DNA of 64,000 bases, taken from assembly GCA_963813315.1 (NCBI GenBank), contig CAWEYO010000005.1, forward strand, positions 124,001 to 188,000, written 5' to 3'. Under the pieces are notes generated by a model that saw only the letters and a program-made list of their open reading frames with translations, had not been told where the DNA came from and searched no databases. This DNA is from CAWEYO01 sp963813315 (GTDB taxonomy: Bacteria; Pseudomonadota; Alphaproteobacteria; Rhizobiales; Rhizobiaceae). This document shows, piece by piece, positions 24,015-32,170 of the stretch. Both the position numbers and the translations under genes were made by a program. Within the stretch, counting starts at the first letter, position 1; every line of letters starts with the position of its first letter.

Positions 24015-27000
24015 ATGCACTGCACCGGTTGCGGTTTTGAGGTTCAGAGCGGTTTTGCCTTCTGCCCGAAATGCGGCGCGAGGCAGCCCAACCTGTGCCC
24101 GGCCTGCGGCCATGAGTGTGCCCCGGACTTCGCGTTCTGCCCGAAATGCGGCGCTCAAACCGGCGCCTCGCAGGCGCGCAATCGAAAGGAACCCGCGCCT
24201 GCCTCCGTTCCGCCCGCGGAGCGGTCGCAAGTGCAGGGGCCATCTCCGGCCGCGGCGCCTGGAAGGACATCCCGCGCGATAGACTATCCGCCTCAGTCGG
24301 ATGCCGACCGTCGTACGATCACGATTCTCTTCGCGGATCTCAGCGGTTTCACCGCGCTGACTGAAAAGCTTGACCCGGAGGTCGTACGGTCCCTTCAGAA
24401 TGAGCTGTTCGAGGAACTGACGGCTGCGGCGCAGGACTTCGGCGGTTTCGTCGACAAGTTCATCGGCGATGCGCTGCTCGTGCTGTTCGGCGCGCCGATC
24501 GCGCACGAAGACGATCCAGAGCGGGCGCTTCGTGCAGCACTCGACATGATCGAGCGCGCGGAACAGGTGGGGAAAGTTTCGGAAGCATATTCCGGTGCGC
24601 CGCTCAAGCTGCACGTCGGCATCAACACCGGGCAGGTCGTGACTGGCGGTCTTGGCGCGGGCGTCTCCAAGTCCTATTCGGTGACGGGCGACACGGTGAA
24701 CATCGCCCAGAGGTTGCAGTCGATGGCTTCGCCGGGCGAAGTGCTTGTCGGGCCGCTGACTTATCGGCTGACCCGGCATGCTTTCTCCTACGAGTCGCTT
24801 GGGGATGTCGAGCTGCGCGGCAAGGCCGGCCGCGTTCTCGTCCACCGTCTGTCAGGGCCGCTCGAAACGCCAAGAGCGGCACGCGGGCTCGAAGCGCTCG
24901 GCCTCAGCGCACCGCTGATCGGCCGCGACGCCGAACTTGCTCGAATGTTGGACTGCCTGGACCTGGCATGCGGCGGCTCGGCGCAACTGGTGCGGCTGGT
25001 CGGGGAGGCGGGCATCGGCAAGTCGCGATTGATCAGGGAGTTCATAGCCCGAGTGCGCGACGAGGGCCGCTTCGCGGACGTTGCCGTGCGGCAGGTCGTC
25101 TGCTCTCCGCTGGGCGAGCGGTCCTATGGCACGCTTGCGGCCGTTGTGCGCGGTGCTGCCGGTATGGGGCTGAACGCTTCTCCGGGAGAGACGCGAACCA
25201 AGCTTGCCGCCCTGCTGACGGAACTCGGCCTGCTTGGCGAAGAGGCCGACCGCTTGACGCCGCTGCTGTTTCACGTTCTCGGCGTCGGCGATCCCGACGC
25301 GACCTTGCAGCATGTCGAGCCCGAGCAATTGCGCCGCCAGATCCTCTACGCGATCCGTACGATAATGGAGCGGCGCCTGGCGCTGTCGACGCTTCTGATC
25401 GTCGTCGAAGATCTCCATTGGGCCGACGCCGTCTCGCTCGAGGCGCTACGTTTCGTTATGGACCGGCTGGAACGCACCCGGCTCATGTTGCTGGTGACGC
25501 AACGGCCGGTTCTCGAAAACGACCAGCTCAACTCAAGCCGGGTCGGCCACATCGCGTTGCGCCTGCCGCCCTTGAGCCCCTCGGACGGACGGCGGCTGTT
25601 GGCTGCGTTCTTCGGCGAAGCGTGGAGCGGATCATCTGGGCGTCTGCTCGACCGGATTTTCAAGCGGGCGGGCGGCAACCCCCTCTATGTCGAGGAGATT
25701 GTGCGCGGTCTCATCGACATAGGTGTCCTGAGACGCGACGGCGCTGAGTGGCGAACGACGTCCGGCGAGGCGGAAGCAGACATTCCGACCAGCATTCAGA
25801 CGATGCTGCTCGCCCGCGTCGACCGCCTGCCGCAAGACGTGCGCAAGCTGGCGCAAGAGGCGGCGGTGATCGGCCCGCGCTTCGACGTGACCGTACTCAA
25901 CGCTGTCACACCTGATCCTGCCAATCTGGAAGCGGGCCTCGAACTCCTGTGCGACGTCGAGATCATCGAGGAGATCGCCGGAGCGGGTTCGATCTCATCG
26001 CAATGCTATCGCTTCACGCAGACTTTGCTGCAGGATGTGATCTACCAGAACCTTCTCCTGCAACGGCGCACCGAGATGCACGGATTGATCGGCGCCGCCC
26101 TGGAGCGCTTGCGGGGCAGCGATCCCGATCTCCTGGAGGATCTGGTGACGCTGGGCCATCATTTCAGCCTCAGCGCGCAGAAGGCGAAAGGGGCGCGTTA
26201 TCTTGCGGCGGCCGGGGATCGGGCTCGCGCAATCTACGCCAACGACGATGCGCTTCAGCTCTACCAGCAGGCGCTCGCCGCGCTGTCTACCGGCGCCGGA
26301 CAAGAGCGGGAAAAGCTTGCCCTTGGCGAGCGCATTGCCGATCTGTGCGGACCGGCTGGCCGGCGCGATACCGCGCGCGAGCACTACCAGACCGTGCTCG
26401 CCGCCCATCGCACCGCCGGGGACCGCGCGGCCGCCGCGCGGATATTGCGCAAGCTGGGGCGGCTGTTGTGGGACGAGGGGAAGCGAGCCAGAGCGGAGGC
26501 GAGCTATGCCGATGCGGCGGCCCTGCTCGAAGGGACCGATGCGCCCGTCGAGCGGGCTCACCTGCTGCAGGAACGCGGCCGCCTGGCGTTTCGTATGGGC
26601 GATCACGCGGCGGCGGTGAGATTCGCCGAGGATGCGCTTAGCCACGCTCGGTCCGCAGCTCTGGACGGCGACCAGCAAGCTGCGCTGGAGGCAGCGCGCG
26701 CGATAGCCGAGGCGCTCAACACCAAGGGTGTCGCGCTGGCGCGGCTTGGACGCGGCCGCGATGCGCTCCGCGAGGTCGAGCAGAGTGTCACGGTTGCCGC
26801 CCAAGCCGGCCTGCTCGGCGCGGTCTGCCGCGGCTACAGCAATCTGGCCGTACTCTACACCACGATCGATCCGGCACAGGCAATGGAAGTCTGCCGGCGC
26901 GGGCTGGAGGTCGCGGATCGCATCGGCGACATTGGGTTCCAGGCACGCCTCCTCGCCAACCTTGCGGTGGCAAGCTGCACCTTCACGGACCGCTGCGCCG

Positions 27001-27335
27001 GCGAGGGCATGGTGGCTGCCGAGAAGGCGATCGAGCTCGATCGCGCGCTTGACCAACGCGAGCACCTGCCGGTGCCCTTGATCGTACTCGGCCAGATTCA
27101 CCAATGTCACGGCCAGCCCGAGCTGGCGGCGCGCTATTACACGGATGCACTGGAGCTGGCCCGGGAAACGGGCGAGCCACAGATGCTTTTTCCATGCTAT
27201 GATGGACTTGCCACGCTGAATCTGGACCTCGACGACCTGCAGGAGGCCGAACGCTATTTTGCCTTGGCGCAGAATGTCTGTGCCGAGCACGGGCTCGACC
27301 CCGAAGCGCTGATCGTGCTGCCTTTCCTCGACTAG
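24015..27335 (+). CDS. Zinc-ribbon / class III adenylate cyclase / AAA ATPase / TPR multidomain protein
   Basis: A 1106-residue cytoplasmic signalling protein. Domains in order: double zinc ribbon (C3, C6, C17, C20; then C28, C31, C42, C45), Pro/Ala linker (50-95), class III cyclase (about 100-280), STAND/AAA-type ATPase (about 298-650) with Walker A GEAGIGKS (330-337) and Walker B LLIVVEDLHWAD, then TPR-like helical repeats to the end. The cyclase has metal Asp D108 and D152, purine-specifying K148 and D226, and transition-state N229 and R233, so it should be catalytically competent and prefer ATP. The ATPase/TPR part probably senses a partner and gates the cyclase. No strong ribosome-binding site precedes the ATG at 24015. 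It is a single-gene unit. Confidence 0.9.
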   Translation: MHCTGCGFEVQSGFAFCPKCGARQPNLCPACGHECAPDFAFCPKCGAQTGASQARNRKEPAPASVPPAERSQVQGPSPAAAPGRTSRAIDYPPQSDADRRTITILFADLSGFTALTEKLDPEVVRSLQNELFEELTAAAQDFGGFVDKFIGDALLVLFGAPIAHEDDPERALRAALDMIERAEQVGKVSEAYSGAPLKLHVGINTGQVVTGGLGAGVSKSYSVTGDTVNIAQRLQSMASPGEVLVGPLTYRLTRHAFSYESLGDVELRGKAGRVLVHRLSGPLETPRAARGLEALGLSAPLIGRDAELARMLDCLDLACGGSAQLVRLVGEAGIGKSRLIREFIARVRDEGRFADVAVRQVVCSPLGERSYGTLAAVVRGAAGMGLNASPGETRTKLAALLTELGLLGEEADRLTPLLFHVLGVGDPDATLQHVEPEQLRRQILYAIRTIMERRLALSTLLIVVEDLHWADAVSLEALRFVMDRLERTRLMLLVTQRPVLENDQLNSSRVGHIALRLPPLSPSDGRRLLAAFFGEAWSGSSGRLLDRIFKRAGGNPLYVEEIVRGLIDIGVLRRDGAEWRTTSGEAEADIPTSIQTMLLARVDRLPQDVRKLAQEAAVIGPRFDVTVLNAVTPDPANLEAGLELLCDVEIIEEIAGAGSISSQCYRFTQTLLQDVIYQNLLLQRRTEMHGLIGAALERLRGSDPDLLEDLVTLGHHFSLSAQKAKGARYLAAAGDRARAIYANDDALQLYQQALAALSTGAGQEREKLALGERIADLCGPAGRRDTAREHYQTVLAAHRTAGDRAAAARILRKLGRLLWDEGKRARAEASYADAAALLEGTDAPVERAHLLQERGRLAFRMGDHAAAVRFAEDALSHARSAALDGDQQAALEAARAIAEALNTKGVALARLGRGRDALREVEQSVTVAAQAGLLGAVCRGYSNLAVLYTTIDPAQAMEVCRRGLEVADRIGDIGFQARLLANLAVASCTFTDRCAGEGMVAAEKAIELDRALDQREHLPVPLIVLGQIHQCHGQPELAARYYTDALELARETGEPQMLFPCYDGLATLNLDLDDLQEAERYFALAQNVCAEHGLDPEALIVLPFLD

Positions 27336-27422
27336 AGCATCGGACCCGAAAGTGGGAACCGGTTTCGGGAAAGATCCGATGCTCAAACAAAGAGATAGAG
27401 CAGCAGCGATTCTATCGATGCG
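27333..27422. repeat. Full GAGCATCGGA-type palindromic repeat
   Basis: The most complete copy in the window: GAGCATCGGACCCGAAAGTG, then GGAACCGGTTTCGGGAAAGA, then TCCGATGCTC, followed by AAACAAAGAGATAGAGCAGC and GATTCTATCGATGCGTC. It begins at the stop codon of the cyclase gene and could act as a 3' stabilising hairpin. Confidence 0.8.
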
Positions 27423-27477
27423 TCCGGCTCTGGTGTGGCGAATCCGAAATTCGTATTGCCTTGGAGCGCAGAAGACC

Positions 27478-27520
27478 GCCATTTGCAGGCCGGCATCACC
27501 TGAATACCAACACACCCTAA
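27478..27520. repeat. Half-element of the GGGTGTGTTG repeat, opposite orientation
   Basis: GCCATTTGCAGGCCGGCATC continuing ACCTGAATACCAACACACCCTA. This is the exact reverse complement of 12638-12678 and the right arm of the complete element at 34789-34933. It ends 19 bases before the redoxin start. Confidence 0.7.
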
Positions 27521-27538
27521 GACGGAAAGGATGTTGAG

Positions 27539-28219
27539 ATGTCCACGCACCAATCCGAAGGACCCTTGCAGCCAGGTGATCGCGCGCCCAATGTGGTGCT
27601 CGATGCGGTCACGCGTGACGGAAAGGTGGCGATCGATGATTTTCGCGGCCACAAGCCCGTGCTGGTCGGCTTGTACCGTGGATTGCATTGCCCGTTCTGC
27701 CGCCGCCACATCACAGCCCTGGCGCAACTCGACCCTGCGCTGCGCGAGATGGGGGTCGAAAGCCTTGCCGTGGTGAACACGCCGACCGAGCGGGCGCGCC
27801 TTTATTTCCGCTATCACCCCATGCCGACACTGCTTGCCGCGTCCGACCCGGAACGGGCCTCGCACCGCGCCTTCGGCTTGCCCAACCTCGAATTTACCGA
27901 GAACGAAACGGAATGGCCACGCAAGGTAGGAATGGACGTAGCAAGGTCCATGCGGGTGGACATACCGGGCGAATTGCCCGAACCGATGGACCCAATCGCG
28001 GCTTCCCAATTCCTCGACAAACTGGACGGGTATCAGGTGACCGACGCCGATCAGCAGATGATAGCAACCGGGCATGGCCAACTCGTCGGCCATTTCCTGC
28101 TCGACCGTGAAGGCATCGTACGCTGGACCTTTACCGAATTCCCCGAAGAAGGCCGGTACATGTTCACCGCCCCGACCCCAGATGAAGTGATGTCCGCCGC
28201 TTCCAGGGTGATGAACTGA
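27539..28219 (+). CDS. Peroxiredoxin-like redoxin (AhpC/TSA family)
   Basis: A 226-residue thioredoxin-fold protein. The N-terminal fold shows PGDRAPNVVLDAVTRDGKVAIDDFRGHKPVLVGLYRG followed by the active site HCPFCRRHI, a CxxC arrangement in the peroxiredoxin-like 2 group. The C-terminal part has GHFLLDREGIVRWTFTEFPEEGRYM, where the strand-turn typical of AhpC/TSA proteins is clear. It probably reduces peroxides or acts as a thiol oxidoreductase in the cytoplasm (no signal peptide). The start is preceded by GGAAAGG. It is monocistronic, followed by a long palindromic repeat. Confidence 0.8.
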   Translation: MSTHQSEGPLQPGDRAPNVVLDAVTRDGKVAIDDFRGHKPVLVGLYRGLHCPFCRRHITALAQLDPALREMGVESLAVVNTPTERARLYFRYHPMPTLLAASDPERASHRAFGLPNLEFTENETEWPRKVGMDVARSMRVDIPGELPEPMDPIAASQFLDKLDGYQVTDADQQMIATGHGQLVGHFLLDREGIVRWTFTEFPEEGRYMFTAPTPDEVMSAASRVMN

Positions 28220-28279
28220 CCGAACATCGGCGCGATTTTGTACCCCCCTTTGTTCCAAGGGCAATCGCATATGGGTAAC

Positions 28280-28418
28280 TGCCCCCTCATCCGGCCTCGC
28301 TCTGCTCGGCCACCTTCTCCCCGCTGGGGAGAAGAGGGTGCGGCGGCGCGGCCGGCGACCTCCTCTCCCCTCGGGGAGAGGGTGGCGAGGGCGAAGCCCT
28401 AGCCGGGTGAGGGGGACA
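28280..28418. repeat. Long CCCCTCATCCGG...GGTGAGGGGG palindromic repeat
   Basis: Outer arms TGCCCCCTCATCCGG and CCGGGTGAGGGGGACA enclose two strong inner hairpins, CCTTCTCCCC-GCT-GGGGAGAAG and CTCTCCCC-TC-GGGGAGAG. This layout is a familiar intergenic element in Mesorhizobium and related genomes. It lies between the redoxin and DUF1223 genes. The rest of the gap (28419-28589) contains no gene; it ends in the DUF1223 leader. Confidence 0.8.
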
Positions 28419-28589
28419 CGGAATGCCCTGCCTTTGTCCGGAGCCTTGTCGTAGGGCGCATTGCACCCTTCACCGCGTGATTCGGGAAGGTTTCACCGCA
28501 ACGTGACTTCCCGTTGAGCCCTTCGTCTGTCAATCATTTCGTAACGAGAACAAGAAGCCGGCGCCGCCGGGCAAGGTTGGAACGAACTC

Positions 28590-29351
28590 ATGTGTTGGGG
28601 CACGACTGTTGGGCCGGCGGCAGTAGCGCTGGCCCTGTCGGCGTTTACCGTGCCGTCCATTGCAGGCGACGAACAGAGGCCGCTTGGGGTTGTGGAATTG
28701 TTCACCAGCCAGGGATGCAGTTCGTGCCCGCCGGCCGACGCTGTCCTTGCTGACCTGGCGCAGCAGCGCGAAGTGGTCGCTCTGGCCTATCATGTCGACT
28801 ATTGGGACTACCTCGGCTGGCAGGACACGCTGGGTTCGGCCGAGAATACGCGGCGCCAGTACGACTACATGAAGTCTTTCCGCACGCGTTCGGTTTACAC
28901 GCCGCAAGCCGTCATCAATGGTCGCACCCACGTCAACGGCGCGCATCGCTCGGAGGTTGCACAGGCGCTGGACGGCATGAAGAAGAGCGCCGGGAGCGAA
29001 CTCATGGTCGACATTGACGTTACGCAGTCCGATGAAAGCATTGTCATTCGGACCGCCGCAGCCAGCAAGCCGGTTGGCGAGGCGCATGTCGTGCTGGTTT
29101 CGTATGATACAGCCCAGCCGGTGCAGATCACGCGCGGCGAGAATGCCGGCAAGACCGTCGTCTACTGGAACGCCGTGACGAGCATTCAGACGGCCGGTAT
29201 GTGGCGCGGCAAGGAAGCGCTCTTTGAAATGCCCGTCAGCGATATGGCGAGGAAGGGCGCAAATTGCGCCGTCCTGCTGCAGTCCGCGGGAAGCGACGGC
29301 GCTCCCGGCACCATTCTCGGCGCGGCCGTCGTCCGAATCCCCGACCCGTAA
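28590..29351 (+). CDS. DUF1223 family exported thioredoxin-like protein
   Basis: A 253-residue DUF1223 protein. A short N-terminal export signal (AVALALSAFTVPSIA, residues about 11-25) precedes the family hallmark VVELFTSQGCSSCPPADAVLADLA, a CxxC site in a thioredoxin-like fold. Then follow YHVDYWDYLGWQDTLGS, RQYDYMKSFRTRSVYTPQAVING and a beta-rich C-terminal half. The family is widespread in alphaproteobacteria; its redox function is unproven. The gene is flanked on both sides by palindromic repeats, so it is probably a single transcription unit. Confidence 0.87.
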   Translation: MCWGTTVGPAAVALALSAFTVPSIAGDEQRPLGVVELFTSQGCSSCPPADAVLADLAQQREVVALAYHVDYWDYLGWQDTLGSAENTRRQYDYMKSFRTRSVYTPQAVINGRTHVNGAHRSEVAQALDGMKKSAGSELMVDIDVTQSDESIVIRTAAASKPVGEAHVVLVSYDTAQPVQITRGENAGKTVVYWNAVTSIQTAGMWRGKEALFEMPVSDMARKGANCAVLLQSAGSDGAPGTILGAAVVRIPDP

Positions 29352-29369
29352 ACTGGGCGAAGCCCCGGC

Positions 29370-29473
29370 CTAAAGCGCGTCGCGGCAAAACGGATTCATG
29401 TGACGCGCTTTAAGCTATTGTTTTTGTGCATGTCGTTTTCCCAAAACTGCTGCAGACTTTTGGGCGACATGCA
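29370..29473. repeat. AAAGCGCGTCG...CGACATGCA mosaic repeat
   Basis: Two palindromic blocks: AAAGCGCGTCGCGG...TGACGCGCTTT, then GCATGTCGTTTTCCC...GGGCGACATGC, joined by AAGCTATTGTTTTTGT. A close copy sits at 59328-59432 after pstS, also directly behind a stop codon. Both therefore lie in 3' untranslated positions. Confidence 0.75.
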
Positions 29474-29640
29474 TTAACAAAAAGACCGGCGCCAGCTTGG
29501 CTGACACCGGTCTTGAGAATTTGGGATCGTCGCACCAGGCTTTCCACACGGAAAGCCTGGGTTGGTTCGATCCGGCCATGGCCCCGTGGGCGGGGGGCTT
29601 GGGGTTTACGGAGCCGGTGCCGGACCGAACCGTCTCAGGC
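29474..29640 (-). ncRNA. Candidate structured small RNA with intrinsic terminator
   Basis: On the minus strand three stem-loops follow one another. First, a 13-bp stem (29619-29631 with 29564-29576, one G-U pair) closes over a C-rich region containing AAACCCCAAGCCCCCCGCC. Second, a perfect 11-bp hairpin (29550-29560 with 29535-29545, loop GTGT). Third, a stem of about 15 bp (29500-29514 with 29482-29496, two imperfect pairs) is followed at once by TTTTTGTT. That last unit has the form of a Rho-independent terminator only in the leftward direction. No protein-like frame fits upstream of it. The 5' end is a guess, and I match it to no known RNA family. Confidence 0.45.
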
Positions 29641-29768
29641 AACACAGGGATGTTCGTCAGACATTGAGGCCAAAGCCGGGATTATTTGTGGCAAAAATGT
29701 GGCTACCCCATCACCAATTCCGACACTATGTCCCGGTTCGTGAGATCGGCTGTAACAATCGGTAACAT

Positions 29769-29811
29769 GGAGCAAGATGGGGTTAGGTTTGACCTAACCC
29801 CATCTTGCTCC
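29769..29811. other. Perfect 20-bp inverted repeat with 3-base loop
   Basis: GGAGCAAGATGGGGTTAGGT, loop TTG, then the exact reverse complement ending CTTGCTCC. There is no T-run on either side, so it is not a classical intrinsic terminator. It lies 74 bases before the DUF2794 start and just right of the candidate small RNA. It could be a transcription end for either direction, a processing site, or the footprint of a dimeric regulator. The preceding stretch 29641-29768 shows no gene. Confidence 0.8.
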
Positions 29812-29885
29812 AAGGCCCGGTCTTGCATTTCGCAGGCGAACGGGCAAACTATCCGGCGTCTCAAGTTTCATGAAAGGGTGGGCGC

Positions 29886-30272
29886 ATGACCGATCGCGGT
29901 GCCGGAGGGGAGGATAGGGACAAATCAGCAATATTGATCCCGCTCCACGAGGCAAGACGCGAAAGGTACAGTCTTCTCGTCACCTTCGACCGGCGGGAAC
30001 TCGATCTTATTCTCAAACTCTATGGGCGGATGGTCGCCGCCAATGAATGGCGCGACTACGCGATCGACCACCTGTCCGACCGCGCGGTGTTCTCGGTTTT
30101 CCGCCGCACCAGCGAAACGCCCCTCTTCCAGATCGTCAAAAATCCGAGGCTTGCCCGAAAGCAGGGGGCTTTCTCGGTGGTTGCAGCCACCGGCCTTATC
30201 CTCAAGCGCGGCCATGAACTCACGCGTGTCCTGGGGGTGTTCGACCGGACCCTGCGGCTGGTAGAGGCCTGA
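29886..30272 (+). CDS. DUF2794 family protein
   Basis: A 128-residue conserved alphaproteobacterial protein. The family core is obvious: VTFDRRELDLILKLYGRMVAANEWRDYAIDHLSDRAVFSVFRRTSETPLFQIVKNPRLARKQGAFSVVAATGLILKRGHELTRVLGVFDRTLRLV. It is soluble, with no signal peptide or membrane helix. Its function is unknown. The ATG at 29886 is preceded by AAAGGGTGGGCGC. It converges on the sugar ABC ATPase gene with 18 bases between stops. Confidence 0.9.
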   Translation: MTDRGAGGEDRDKSAILIPLHEARRERYSLLVTFDRRELDLILKLYGRMVAANEWRDYAIDHLSDRAVFSVFRRTSETPLFQIVKNPRLARKQGAFSVVAATGLILKRGHELTRVLGVFDRTLRLVEA

Positions 30273-30290
30273 TAGAGTGGCGGACGCTTT

Positions 30291-31073
30291 TCAGGTTCCA
30301 ATTGCCTCGTCGGCGGTAAGCGCATGCTCGCGCGTGCCGGACACAATGATCTCCAGTACTTCGTGCTCGTCCGTATTCTTGATGTAGCGGTCGCCAACGT
30401 TCTCGCCACGCTTGAGCACCATCACCCGGTCGCCGACCGCGAAGATATCAACGAGCCGATGCGAGATGATGATCTGGGCAACGCCCTGCTTTTTCAGCTC
30501 GAGCATGGTCTCCAGCAGCCGTTCGGTGGCCATCACCGAGAGATTGGCGGTCGGTTCGTCAAGGATGACGACCCGCGGCTCGAAGGAGATCGCGCGGGCA
30601 ATGGCGACAGATTGCTGACGGCCGCCGGACAGGCTCTCGACCTTCTGATAGACGGAATTGACATCGACCTTGAGCCGCTTCAGCACGCTGTCGGCTTGCA
30701 CGTACATCTTGCGCCGATCGACGAAAAACCCCCTGCGCGGCCAGCGGCCAAGAAAGATGTTCTGGCCGACGTCCATATTTCCGCAGAGAGCAAAATCCTG
30801 GTAAATCATCTCTATGCCGGCGTCACGGCTCTCATGCGGGCTCTTGAAGTGCACCGGCTGTCCTTGAACAAGGATTTCGCCGGCATCGCGCTGATAGGCG
30901 CCGGTAAGGATCTTCATAAGCGTCGACTTGCCGGCCGAGTTATCGCCGACCAGGCCAAGGATCTCGCCCGGATAGAGCGCGAGATCGACGTTGCGGAGCG
31001 CCTGCACCGCTCCGAAGGCTTTTTCGATGCCCCGCATCTCCACGATCGGTGTAGTGAGCGTCGCGTCAGGCAT
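30291..31073 (-). CDS. Sugar ABC transporter ATP-binding protein (CUT2, FrcA-like single domain)
   Basis: A 260-residue ATPase with one nucleotide-binding domain rather than the fused pair of RbsA/XylG, as in FrcA of the rhizobial fructose importer. It shows Walker A GDNSAGKST, Q-loop YQDFALCGNMDVGQNIFLGRWP, signature SLSGGRQQSVAIARAI, Walker B VVILDEPTANLS and switch His IISHRL. The Asn in the Walker A is usual for this family. It overlaps the downstream end of the permease gene by 8 bases, so it is the last gene of the leftward binding-protein/permease/ATPase operon. The substrate is probably a monosaccharide. Confidence 0.9.
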   Translation of the reverse strand: MPDATLTTPIVEMRGIEKAFGAVQALRNVDLALYPGEILGLVGDNSAGKSTLMKILTGAYQRDAGEILVQGQPVHFKSPHESRDAGIEMIYQDFALCGNMDVGQNIFLGRWPRRGFFVDRRKMYVQADSVLKRLKVDVNSVYQKVESLSGGRQQSVAIARAISFEPRVVILDEPTANLSVMATERLLETMLELKKQGVAQIIISHRLVDIFAVGDRVMVLKRGENVGDRYIKNTDEHEVLEIIVSGTREHALTADEAIGT

Positions 31074-32170
31074 GGGCGGTTTCCGGTTTTTCAGCGCGTC
31101 GCGCGAAATGGGTCCACAGGCGGCCGAAGATATTGGCCTGGCGTACCCAGATGTCGATTAGCACCGCGACGATGAGGATGACGCCAATGAAGACGTTGAT
31201 CCAGTGTTGAGGCATGCTGAATCCCTGAACGTTGAGCTGCAGGAGCGCTCGCACCAGAGTTATCACCGCAGCACCCGCCAGCGCGCCGATCATGGTGCCG
31301 TGACCGCCGAAGATCGACCCGCCGCCGATGATCACGGAGGCGATGGCGTCAAGCTCGCGGAATTGGCCGGCGACCGGGTTGAAGCTGCGAAAATAGGCGA
31401 CGTTGATGATCCCGGCCATGCTTGCGCACAAGGCCGCCAGCAGGAGAGAAATGAAGCGCACACGGCTGGTGTTGATGCCGGCGTACGCAGCGGCGCGGAT
31501 GTTGCCGCCGGTCGCATAGACCTTCTGCCCAAATGGCATGTAGGCGAGGACGACGCCGGCGACCAGTGCAACGAGGAGCATCCAGACGGTCTGGACGCTC
31601 ACTACCTGGGCGATTGCGCGCGGAAGTCCGTCCGGCAGCGAAATACCGAAATGCAGGAGGATATCGTTTACCTTGCGGCCGAGGAGGTTGTAGCCCTCGG
31701 GCCATCCGGTCAGCTGCTGGCCTGCGACGAACCAGGCGGCCAGGCCGCGCGCGATGTAGAACATGCCAAGAGTGGCGATGAAGGCTGGCAGCTTGAAGCC
31801 GACCGTAACAACGGCGTTGACGAGCCCGGCGGCCATGCCTGCGAGCAGGCCCATCGTGACGGCGGTCAGAGGGTCGGCGCCGAGAACCTTGAGGAAGTAG
31901 GCGGCCGTGCTTCCAGCGAGGGCGAGGACTGCTCCGACCGAGAGGTCTATGTCGCCAGCAGCGATGACATAGGAGAGCCCGACGGTGATCAACGCCAGCT
32001 CGGTGTAGTTGAGCATGATCGCGAAGGTGTTGGACAGGTTCCACCAGTAATCGGGCCGGAGAGCGAAACCCGTAAGCCACAGCAGAACGGTCAGGATGAT
32101 GGCGAGCGCGTCGCGTCGAGCAAGGAACTTGCCGAAGTCCGGTTGCCGAGAGCGCCAAATCGGTCGCCAT
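31066..32170 (-). pseudogene. Second CUT2 sugar ABC permease domain, frameshifted near its N-terminus
   Basis: A RbsC/FrcC-type permease of about 367 residues, from MATDLALSATGL to the C-terminus RRAEKPETAHA. Seen: FALRPDYWWNLSNTFAIMLNYTELALITVGLSYVIAAGDIDLSVGAVLAL and GGNIRAAAYAGINTSRVRFISLLLAALCASMAGIINVAYF, hallmark segments of the family. The N-terminal MATDLALSATGL is in one frame, whereas GKFLARRDALAIILTVLL onward is in another; deleting one base near 32134 joins them. Without that correction this frame has no credible start codon. The upstream permease is in the same frame as MATDL with no stop between, so the corrected locus would encode one polypeptide of about 751 residues. The lesion may be a sequencing error. 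Confidence 0.75.

Noticed and set aside
29564..29576. T-loop-like GGTTCGATCC suggesting a tRNA
   Set aside because: No acceptor, D or anticodon arms can be built around it; the bases pair instead with 29619-29631.
29415..29645. Small minus-strand open frame in the repeat-rich gap
   Set aside because: It runs through the terminator-like hairpin and into a repeat, and its translation resembles nothing; a structured RNA explains the region better.
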